DNA of 64,000 nt from NCBI RefSeq assembly GCF_910592395.1, contig NC_088323.1, forward strand, positions 5,952,001 to 6,016,000, written 5' to 3'. Positions 34,351-45,100 of the stretch are shown in pieces. Made by a program: the position numbers and the translations under genes. The notes under the pieces are model-generated. The model searched no databases and was not told where the DNA came from. It saw nothing but the letters and a program-made list of their open reading frames with translations. This DNA comes from Lineus longissimus. Its lineage: Eukaryota > Nemertea > Pilidiophora > Heteronemertea > Lineidae. The first letter of the stretch is position 1. The number at the start of each line of letters is the position of its first letter.

Positions 34351-35867
34351 AAGATGCGGGCGATAACACTCTGTGACATTTCTGCCTGTACATTCCATTG
34401 GACTGGGTGGTGAGGGGGTAGTGGCGGGGTAGACTCTTTCACCAGTCTCTTTCATTCAATCATTACAGCGGAGCCGAGAGTCGTGGTTACATGGGCTTGT
34501 GGGGCTTTTGCATAATGGGAGTGTAGACTCCAGCATTTAGTTGAGACCTAAACACAGTCCTCTAATACGTGGAGGGACGAGCCACGTGTTTATGTTAAAC
34601 CAATGCCTTTGTTTCCTAATAATGGAGTTTTTTTCATTACAAGAAGGGCGGACTGAACTTTGGGTGGAAGAGAATAACACTACAGGGCCCACGTCGACAC
34701 AATTTGCATCCACTTGTACTGAGCAGTTTAATAATTTTTCAAAACATAGTTTGAAGATGTAACGGTCCTGCTGGATTCATGTCGTGCACGGGTAAAAACA
34801 TTCTCACGTCACACTTTTTGTCCTTGCTTTCAAGCGAAATGATTAGGTCTACATTTGACATAACTTTTGTAAATAATAACGCGTAATAAATTATTTGTTT
34901 CATTGAGTGCTGTTTGCGATGTTTGTCATTTTGACCGGTGTGGAAGTAGTGGAAGGGTCACTCCCATACAGGGATACACATCCCGGAAAAAGCCAGCTAG
35001 GCATATGGTAATTATTTCCATCAAGGCAGCGAACAAGCGGGCCTGCGCGGGAGATCTTTAGCCCCCATCAGCGGCCGGGAAAAGCCCATGGAATTGCTAG
35101 ATCAACCTTCTGCTGCCTCTATCTTTACTAAAAACACAACATTTGAAGAAAAAAAACTACCCGACCGACTTGCAATGGTAAACAACACCCGGTTGCCACA
35201 CTGTCGCTGGGCAATGATCGGTCACGTCCTGGAAGAACGAATGGACTGCCTTAGGAGTTCAGCTCCGTTGCAAATTGGCCTTTGAATTTCCCGCCTCGCT
35301 GCATGGTTTGAATTTCCCGCTATGATTCCCATTGGCGTATAACTCTGTAGACGTCATAACTTACTGGTTACGGGGTTTGGCATACCAGCCTCTGAGTTCC
35401 CGCTCGGTCCAAAGATGTATTTTGGACACCAGTTGGTGCATGAAACAACCAAAAACCCTTCTATGGGTCGTGTTGCTAAATTTCTGTTGAACGGTTAGTG
35501 TTATATCCGAAACAAAACGCTTTAAAATCCTTAGGTTCCAGGTTTAAGCGGATAGTTCGAAAAGGTTAAGCTGCCGCGACGTCTGACGATGTAAAACACA
35601 ACTATATTTTTTATGATAGGTGATATAAACTTGAATATAAACCTAATAAGAATACAAACCATTTAATTTCAACAACGTGTAGAGAACATATTGTAATTTG
35701 GCATTAAACCGTATGATTTATTGCCATCTTCTTGTCTCAGCCGCCGATAGTTCCTCACGCCTTCCTCGGAATCAATCTCCGGCTCAATAATTTTCGCCAA
35801 GTTCAGGTGCCGGTTGCCGCCATATTGTAAAATTTTAGAACGTGTGGTGAAACAAAACGTCGACAAA
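34351..35867. other. 3' UTR and intergenic DNA upstream of SUMO
   Basis: The first 550 bases are the 3' UTR of the Cys-rich peptide gene. The rest leads to the SUMO start. A GCCATATTG word at 35818-35826 may mark the SUMO 5' UTR. No TATA box and no other gene is apparent. Confidence 0.45.
34885..34890 (+). promoter_or_regulatory. Poly(A) signal of the Cys-rich peptide gene
   Basis: AATAAA followed by a T/G-rich stretch (TTATTTGTTTCATTGAGTG), the usual layout of a cleavage site. It lies 535 bases after the stop codon. Confidence 0.6.
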
Positions 35868-37362
35868 ATGTCAGATAAAGCAGGACAGGTAAATATTCAT
35901 AAAGTTGTGACTCAGAATCCGATTAAAATAAAGCAATACCATTCTGTTGATACCACGTTTGTTGTAATTGCACTGTTGTAACTATTTTATTTTCTCATTT
36001 TAGGATGGAACGAAAGACAAAGAATTTATCAACATCAAATGCGTTAGCCAGGTAATATCCCCGCGAATCGATTTTTGTCGACAACAGTCATGACGATCAT
36101 CATTTAATCAGTCGACAATGTTGCAAGCTGCACACTTCCCTTGGTTACCTGCATTAGTCCCACTGCGCTGCACACTATTTAAAAATTTTCAAACGACTGA
36201 AATGGTAGAAAAGAAAGAAAAGATAAAATTGAAAGAAGTGAAACTGAAAATGAAGTAGGCAAGGCCTAAGCTAAAGTTAGTATAGACTGGCTGTGCTGAA
36301 TGAAGACAACAAATCATGGAAAAAGAAAGTGAAAGCCATCATTTCATGACTGAGCTGAACGTCTTCTATCTTTGCAGTGCTTGGGCTAGGCTTGGCCGGG
36401 TCATATATATTGTGATTCGCTGCTCGCAGAAATGCCGCCATCATCATCAGACATCATTCATATCATTGAGCTGAGCGGGAAATTCGTTGAAATGGTCCCT
36501 GCTCCACTTCAGTATGAGCCCAGTACCGCCCATGATAATTATATCAACCTTTCTCCTTTCTTTCCGCAGGGTGCCCTGACAGAAAATGAGGTGTTATTCA
36601 GGGTGAAGCTAAACACAGCGATGAGAAAAGTAATGAAGTCATATAGTGAACGATCTGTAAGTATAGGACAAGCTTGACCTCAGAAAAAAAGACAATTTTG
36701 TGCTTAATTTATTTGAAAGGAGCAGGCGGCCGTAACCAGAAACAGGAGGTATTATGTACCCTGCTGGTGTTTTGTACTGAGAGAGGTTAAACACTTGATT
36801 GAAGTAGGACCTAGTGAGTGTAGGAATTTAAAAAGTATCATATATAAATCAAAATGTTTGGTTTTATTTCTCAGGGAGTTCCAGAAAGTAATTTACGATT
36901 TCTCTTTGATGGACGAAGAATTCTTGAAGATCAAACGCCGAAATTGGTATGTGAATAAAGATCAGTCTTAAAATTGGTTGCAAGAAGATGTTATGACACA
37001 TGAAAAATCATCAGGTGCTTTCAAGCACTCTCAGTGAACCGTTTTGTCGCCGGAATTTTGAGTTACATACTGAAGAAGCAATCAGAAATTGAACCGAAGT
37101 TATCAAATTCTTTTTAAGATATAGACCATTCAAATTACTAATTTGAGCCTTTTCAGTGGTTGGTATGGCGTATGAATATAGGGTTTTTGGTCTCACTAGA
37201 GTATACACCCTAAAAAACTATCAGAATTTCAACAAAAGTTATCCAACTCTTTTCAAAATAGTACCATTCAAATTTCTAATTCTTCGCTCTTTTACTTTTT
37301 AGCTGGGTTTCGAGGACGGTGATGTAATAGAAGTTTACCAAGAGCAAACGGGAGGACACTAG
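35868..37362 (+). CDS. SUMO1: SUMO (small ubiquitin-like modifier, SUMO1 type)
   Basis: Protein tag conjugated to lysines of nuclear proteins. Five exons: 35868-35888, 36004-36051, 36570-36656, 36875-36946, 37303-37362, all in phase 0 (95 residues). The flexible N-terminus is followed by the beta-grasp fold: FINIKCVSQ, VLFRVKLNTAMRKVMKSYSE, NLRFLFDGRRILEDQTPK, LGFEDGDVIEVYQEQTGG. It is closer to SUMO1 than SUMO2/3 in the GVP and EVYQEQTGGH regions. The loop after the first strand (GALTENEV) is about three residues longer than in human SUMO1. After the Gly-Gly conjugation site only one residue (His) remains to be cut off by a SENP protease. The intron before the last exon carries a duplicated 3' segment. 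Confidence 0.95.
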
Positions 37363-40300
37363 CCTATTTTATCGCCGGGGATACCCGGACAGGACTTGTT
37401 TTTATCTGCTGTACAGAAATGAATTCAATGATGTTGGTGATTCGCGATATTGAGGGGAAGATGACTCTTTCTGCTGGTGAACAGAGTGAGGAGAGAGACT
37501 TCGTAGATTGAAGAATGTTGAAGTGGGCCGACACTTCAGGTTCTATCCTAGGGAATTATTATCAGTCAGTGTCTTCCCTGACTGTTTTGAATGCGTTGGA
37601 TCGACACATTTTTAAAAAACAGTGCCATCTGGGCCCGCCACTTTAAAAAAAAGAACGAAATTGTCATTAAAACCATCTGGAGTCATTTTGAAAGCAGATG
37701 ACTCTAAAACATTTTAAAATGCATTATAAGTCCATAAAACTGCAAAAATATATGTCTTAGTATCGAAAAACAAAACTTGCATCCTGCCAAAAACTTGATT
37801 AAACAATGGTAGGTTCGACGTGTTCAAATCAAATGCCAGGGGGGAAACACAGTGTCACATATTTTCAAGAAATTTGGTTTTGAAACGCCCAGATTCATCT
37901 GTCTGAACTCCATTGGTGCCATTGGTGGTGGCATGGCTAAAAACCAGTAATTTGAATCGATCAGCGGAGGATGTGGCGTCCAAATGTATAGTTTCAAATA
38001 TCATGGCAGAGTTACGCTGTTGCTACTGTACTGCCTTGAAATCATTATTGGATTTCATATGTCATTGTTCCTTCTGCAGTGTATTAATAGTTTTTTAAAG
38101 AGGTGGGTGAGGAGATGCCTTTATTACTAGTGAGTTTCCGAAATTGACAATTCTCATTATTTAGACACAATTCTTTCCAAGGGGTCAGTCCATTCAAGCG
38201 CCGTATGGAATCAGTTTTATGTAGCATTATTCATAACCATTCCTTCAAGTTCAAAGGGCCATTCTGATAGTTCATCCTGGTGTAAAAATCTGCATTTGAT
38301 TTTGTTATATGCTTTATTCGTTCAAGCTCCATTTATTTGTTGACCAACAAATAAGTCGCACTCCCATCGTAACCTTCTAGACTTGTCCTCTTGCTTTAAA
38401 GAATGGCCCGTGAGGGTTGAAGCCTTTTTGTATATTTCTCATCCCGTTCAATGCCTCGTTCTGAATTCTTTGCCTTGTGGTAAGACAGTAATATCTGGAA
38501 TCAGCCAGTTTAGTTACGAAGTTGCAAAATGCTTATCCGTGTGTACAGGGCTTTTTCAATAAGTAGGGTACACGCTGTTTAAATTGTAGTTCCTCTGGGT
38601 TGTTATGCTCAAGACAGATTATTCTGAATGCGTGTATGAACGTGAAGTGGTTACCTTTGTTAGGACTAGTATTACCTCTTGTATCATTTTATAACTTGTA
38701 CATGTATGAGGGAAATTTATGGTTATCAGCTCGAAGCAAACACACCCCAAGCTTTTAGAGAATACTTTTAAACAAGGTTTCGAATGAATGTTAAATATCC
38801 GCTTAGCCATAGGAAAACGGCAACTAATGTAAAATGGGTCATTGTTTTTCTGCTAGGTGGCAACACTTGCATTTGGGTGCTGCAATTGTTAGAACTTGGT
38901 TTACATTCCAAGGCTCTTCCTCTGTCTCTGACCGCCATGTGGTGTCATAACCTTATGAGTGTGGCTGAGCAGGTAGAAAAAAACTTCTTAAGCTTACCCA
39001 AACAAACAAAGGTGGGAATTGATTCTACTTTTTGTTAACCAACAACACTGAACATAATCGCTGGTGTGTTGCTGCCTTTGAGAATAGTAATGATGCCTGA
39101 TCATAATTCATAATAAGGATATTTGTTCCCAGTTGATTACCCTAAGTTTGAGTGTAAATAGTCCCATCTTATCACCACAATATCAAGTTCATGTAGCATC
39201 AGACAGTTCCGTACCACCCATTTTTTTGTTGGACAAAATGTGCTTTGCTTTCTGCGGAAGAAATTTGACGAAGTGACCTCAAATGAATACATTTAAGACT
39301 AAGTTGAAACTAGTAACTTTCTGACGAGTATTTGGATATTCTTTTAGGGCTTCCCTGCATAATTTTAATCATATGTATAAAAGTTGGATATTTTTATCAA
39401 AACTAGTGGGTCCAAAGTTGACAATTCAGTTGGGTTGGTCCCGGGGATGATATCGGATGAAAAATTCTAATCATAACTCTTGCTGATTCTGATGTAAGCT
39501 GTGCCTGAAAGCTTCAGCTGTATGAATTCCGTCGATGAAATAAAGTTTTTTTGGAGGTTGTCTTGATCAAGTTTAACAGAAATTAAGATTGGAGAAGGTG
39601 ACTTCGTCTTTCGGGTTTTCTTTTTTGCACTTCTTTTTTCTTCACCATGATTTTCCAAAATGATGAATTGTCTTTTGTACCATTGTTCCATTGTAAGATA
39701 TGTGTATTATGATGCGTCATTAAATTTGTGAACATAGACCAAAAAATTGTAGTATTGTCATACATAGGTGTTCTTGTTCAATCTTTAGCATGTTTAGAGA
39801 ACATGTCAAAATGGAATCCAAGGATCTTGTAGACGCATTAAAACCCTTTTAATTGTGTCTCCTGTCCCAACCAACTTCAGAACTTCTCTTATCTCACTCA
39901 GGCACATGAAGGTCCAAATGCCAGCCTCGAACCATTCGTCAAATAGAAGGCATTTCTCTGCAGCACTTGCTGAATTGTAGACCCTCTGAGGGTTAATGCT
40001 ACCTTTTATTGTCCCATGCAGTTTAGTCTGATGTGTTTTCATATCGGCTGAAAAAATGAGAAATTTGACAAGTTCGAAACATGTAGAGAACCGTACAACC
40101 GACATGACACCATGCAGGACCAGGAGGTTGGATACCCATGTCAACAAAGTGTGTGCCAAGGCCTACTACGGTCTCTACCGGATACGCCAAATCCGTAAAT
40201 TCCTCTTGGAGAAAACGACCAAGACCTTGGTACATGCTTTCATCATTGCCCACTATTGCAATGCTCTCCATGGTATACCTGCCAGGGCTACAGACCAGGT

Positions 40301-42171
40301 GCAACGGGTTTTTAACTCAGCGGCAAGAGTTGTGTGTTTGGTGGGCAAGTTTGACCACATTTCCCCTGTTTTTGGCACAGCTACACTGGCTTCCTGTCAA
40401 ATTCAGGATCCAGTACAAAATGTTGCTCCTGGTGTTTAAGTGCTTGACTGGTGAAGCTCCGGAGTATCTCAGATCCATGATTCAATTAAAAAGAACTGGG
40501 CGCTCTGGCCTTAGATCTGAATCTGAGATGCTCCTGGAGGTTCCCCGGTTCAAGCATCCAACTCTCAGTGGACGCTCATTGTCGGCAGCTGCTCCAAGTC
40601 TGTGGAATCAGCTGCCGACGAGCGTCCACCATGCCGATTCCATTGAAGGTTTCAAGTCCCTCCTGAAGGCCCACCTATTTGCAGCTGCCTACGGGAGGGA
40701 TAGCGCCCCAGAATACTCTCCTGCGGAGTAATTGGGGCGCTATATAAATAATATGTATTGATTGATATTGATGTATTGATTGTCCTATGGAGGCAACTAG
40801 ATATTTGCCTGACTGTCCTTTGTTAGGTCTTCAAGACGGATTGGTGTTACTACTAGTCTTATGTTAGAGGTGGGCATACTCCGTGTAGTAGCAGTAGTGC
40901 GATTAGGTGGTCCTATTGTATTTCGTCTGCATTCTATCATTCCCCACAGTCCCTTGAGATCTTGGGGATAATCTGGCAGTATCGATTACTTCGGGCCAAT
41001 AGTGGGCAGTCTATGGACCCCTGGTTAATTCCGGGCACCAGTGGTGAAAGAGTTAACACATGGCCAGAAGCTGTTGTCACCACACAGACGTGTGTCATCA
41101 TGACTGAAGGTAGTTGGACACCCTAGCCGTGTTGGATGATGTCCATCTTGAGCTAGCAATACCATGAAACTGGCAAGTCACCTCTCGATCTCTCATTGCA
41201 GGGAAAACTCAGATGACTGTTGGCAAGGGGTCGTCAGGAGTCTACAAACTACTCATCACAATCCAGAGTTGGAATATAAGGTGCAGGTGCATGGGATTGT
41301 ATATAAATCTATGGGACAAAATCATAAACCAGTTTTGGCACCTCCATTTCATACAGGCCTCTTACACTTGAGATAGAACTTTTGTACAAGTGCCTCTCAG
41401 TCGGTTTAATAACGTCGTTATTAGCATCCATGGGACTGGGTTATACATGTATATCAAATAATTGAATAAACTGCTAATTATAATAATGCTAATAATAATC
41501 TCAGACACTTTATTTCAAACTTAGAAACATTTTTTACTACATAATTATTAATATCATGCCTTTCAACTCAAAAAGTCTAAATTAATTAACAACAAGAAGA
41601 TTTTTAAAGAAAAAACCACTGATAAATATTTTTGAAAGATGTCCATACCAGCGTTTCCAGCTATTTCGTAAAAGTCTCTAGGGCCAGTATTACATGTCAC
41701 TTGTGACAAGCATTGCATGTCACTTGTGACGAAACTTTGAATTACCAACTGGAAAACATAACATAACATGACAAAAGAGTGAAAAGAGACATCGTGAATC
41801 CTGTGACATCTCCTTTTTGGAATTTTGTACTTAAAGTGACACAATACAAGTGACAACATGAAATCTATGTCATTATTAATCCAGCCTAACTATAAATACT
41901 ACTTCATTCTACCAAGTTTACAACCTCCGTAAGGTCTTCTACATCAGAAGCTCAGAGATCTGTTGGTAAATTATCCCTTTACAATGCACTTGCAAGTGCT
42001 TTATCAGTGGTTACCATTCCTTGCAATATTTGGTCTTATGCAGAAGTGGAGATTGGGTGACAGAAAACATAGCAAAAGCAATGCATAATTTGCCGCGTCA
42101 CAAGCAATAATTTCAAGCTGTTACAAATCATACAGTCAAAAGTCCAATCAATGTCGTCCTGATGAATATCC
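37363..42171. other. Intergenic DNA between convergent SUMO and TMEM106, with a LINE fragment
   Basis: The left part is probably SUMO 3' UTR; no canonical AATAAA appears in the first 400 bases, but ATTAAA occurs near 37665. The right part includes the TMEM106 3' UTR (minus-strand AATAAA at 41509-41514). A non-LTR retrotransposon fragment lies at 40070-40785. No other gene was recognised. Confidence 0.5.
40070..40785 (+). mobile_element. 3' end of a non-LTR retrotransposon (CR1/L2-like), frameshifted
   Basis: Encodes the C-terminal part of a LINE reverse-transcriptase polyprotein in two frames. The first frame (to about 40360) has RRLDTHVNKVCAKAYYGLYR and TKTLVHAFIIAHYCNALHG then VQRVFNSAARVV. 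After a frameshift the second has LAQLHWLPVKFRIQYKMLLL, GEAPEYL, SLWNQLPTSVHHADS and FKSLLKAHLF, ending with TAA at 40729-40731. A GCGCTATATAAATA box and a TATTGATTGA-type simple tail follow, typical of CR1/L2 3' ends. 5'-truncated and inactive. Confidence 0.88.
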
Positions 42172-45100
42172 TCATTGAAATAATCCAAGCTCACCGAGCA
42201 TTTGGCTGACAGCTGATCTCCGACGACGTTTGGGTGAGGTCGCAGAGCAATTGACGTGTTGGTACGTTGTAATTGTGTCCTGTTCTGTGTGCCCGAGATA
42301 GGTTGAATTGATCGAGATACTGGAAGAAGAGTTGAAGAACTTAACTCGTGTTTTATACTAAAAGGGTTATATTCAGCAGTCAATGCATCTCTGTACCCGG
42401 CCCTGGTAAGGGATCTATGCCAGAACAGTGGCGAAACGTTGAAAGTTCCAAATTTTTCTTCCAAAAATTTCCAGATGAGAAAATCATAATGATACTCTCT
42501 TGACACCTTGGACTTATCAAAATTTTCGGGCAAACAATGAAATGGTGTGAAAAGACCCTTCAAAATATTGCCCTACTTGCAGTGACGGTTTACATTTATG
42601 TGTGAGTTTCAAAGGTCCCATTTAGTGATTTAAAAGTTATCAATAATGACGTTGCACTGTTGGTGCTAGTGATCTCCTGGCGTTCACCACATTTGCTTGG
42701 GCAATCTCGAGAAGAACCCTGCCCCCACAGGATTAGACAGCAGGTGAATTTGTGGCAAACAGCATTGACATCCTGGGTGATAATATGTTGAATATGGGAC
42801 AAACGAAATAGTTTCAAGCATCGACCACCTCAACTGGGGGGAGTACGGGGTTTGCATTGACCGCTGCATGATAGAATGTTATCATGTTTCCATGGCTACA
42901 GATTTTTGTCAGATGCCAGGCGCCAATTGGCTGTCCTACGAGTAATCGACAAAGTGCCCCAATTTCAAGCAGTGTCTGCGCGAACACTGCAAAATGAGTA
43001 AGGTAAACTGGTACAATTATAGCGTATGCAAACATCAATTTGTTTTCTGCACTGTAGGGGCTATAACTGTGGCCGGGCTATAACTGTACCACCTTATCTT
43101 ACTGGTTTACAGAAAACTTACTCAAATTCTATGTCTAGTAGCGACATCCATGATCCTCTACCACAATAAATTCTGGAAAGAAAAGCCGTTTGATTTTACT
43201 ATAAAGCTACTGTACAAAAACAAAACTTACTCAAATTCCATGACAATCTGCGACGACCAGTTATTTTTGACGCAAAAACCCCTGGAAAAGAAAAGACAGT
43301 GTTCTTTGGTAACTCATACATTAGAAATGCGTACCTGAATACAATTTCGCTAAGCATGTTAAAACGTTTAGTCATTCAGTAGCCTGCACCTAACGTTACG
43401 CGAATCACTGGGGAAACATTGTCTTTTACTATCTGTATGTCTATCTGCCCCACAGCCATGTACCCACTGGGACAACTTTGTATAGTTGTCTCTGTGACAC
43501 CATAGTTGTCTATCATCCACAAAACAGACCAGATCTCTGGTCCTTTTTCCCGTCCATTCCTTTAGATGTGCTTTACTATATAATTAAACCCTTCAACCTT
43601 AAATTCTCTACCTAAGAGACAGTACTGAAATTTGTTCTAAATAACTTACGCAACATATCCCTCATCGAAATCAAAAGTGATGTTCATTTTTATATAATGT
43701 AAGCTTGTTGATCGGAGCGGAATGTTCAATTCTGAAGAATTTGTAGCAGTCGCCTGCTTCTTATCGTCATGCATTGCCGTCATACGGGCCGTCGATACAG
43801 TTACTGGGTAAAAATTGTCATTTGTCACGTTGAATGAATTCTGAAAAGAAAAGCCAAAGTTGTTAAGCGTGCACTGAAAAGCGTGCCTCTCAAAAATTCC
43901 AAACTCAGGAGAAAAAATCCTCGAGGAAGAATGCTGATACTTACCGTGAAATGTAATATCACTAATCCTTTTCCACTTGTGTTGACAAGTGCATACTCTG
44001 GTTTTATTTTGAAGCCCGAAGTCGACAGAGACACGCTTCTTGGAATAAGGAAGAATATAGTCAGAGCCGCAATCACAATGCATGCTATCACAGCTACCGC
44101 TACCTTTGATTTTCTGAAAACAAGAAACGAAGATGGTCAATTTACAAAGTATTTTTAGACACGCCTAAATGACACAGCCTCCATTAATGGTTGATAAACT
44201 TGTTCGTAAGTCGAAGGTTTTGAGGGACCTTGGTATTTATTTTTCTCTGAGATTGCATCAACACAGTGCTGTGCAACGTCATTTCATAAACATCAAACCA
44301 CAGGGTCGCATGTATCTAATTTGCCCTTGGCAGAACGTAACGTTTTGTCCCAAATTTGCGAGGAAAACATGTTTTTTAGTATCTGTAATACAGCTCTGAA
44401 CAGTAGCCCATCCTTCTTTTAATGATTTAAAATTTAATCGACAATACCAATATGCCAGTCAACTTGCCGATTTTTATATTCAAAATGTCCGAGAGCCAGA
44501 AAAATGTCCAAGATTTTGCTTAACAAGATATGTTAACATCATACTTACATCTGTGGGTTAAGTCTCATATCTGTCACTGGTATCAGTGCTATTAGCTTGG
44601 CCTCTTGTTCTGAAAACAACAAGGAGGTGGGTAAAGATGGGAAATCATCTTGGTTTTTCTGATGACACATTTTGGCAAGGCTTCATTACACTTCTCTCTC
44701 TTGAATTAATTTCGCACGCTAACGCTTCCTTTCATGACATCACTAGTTTTCACAGGTAGTATTGTAGTTCATGCTTATGGTCATAATTATAATTAATACA
44801 CTGAACGTTCATGTGGGACGCTCTGATCACCTCATGCAGCTGGGTGTATGACCAACTCGGCCTATTACCAACTCGGCCTGGGTTATAAATCATTGGTTTA
44901 TTGGCATAAGTTTTTCTTATATTTTTTTGTTTTTTGTTGGTATATATAGGCCTACTATGTATTCATTCCCGTTGGAAATTTGAAGAAAATTCATTGGGAT
45001 TTGAAGGAGAAATCCATGAAATAACGGCGGCGAATGTGGAAAAGTCGCGGTAGCACTCCAAATGCACATTCATGACTGTGATTTCATGGATTTCTTCTCC

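Noticed and set aside
35669-35866. Minus-strand frame starting two bases from the SUMO ATG, a possible divergent gene
   Set aside because: It stops after 65 codons with no donor in a useful place and no recognised domain. It is probably the SUMO 5' region.
42320-42563. Upstream part of the 175-codon minus-strand frame at 42036-42563
   Set aside because: The frame is out of register with TMEM106. The real coding exon uses a different frame from 42319 to 42172, fixed by the STYLGHTEQ and VNC motifs.
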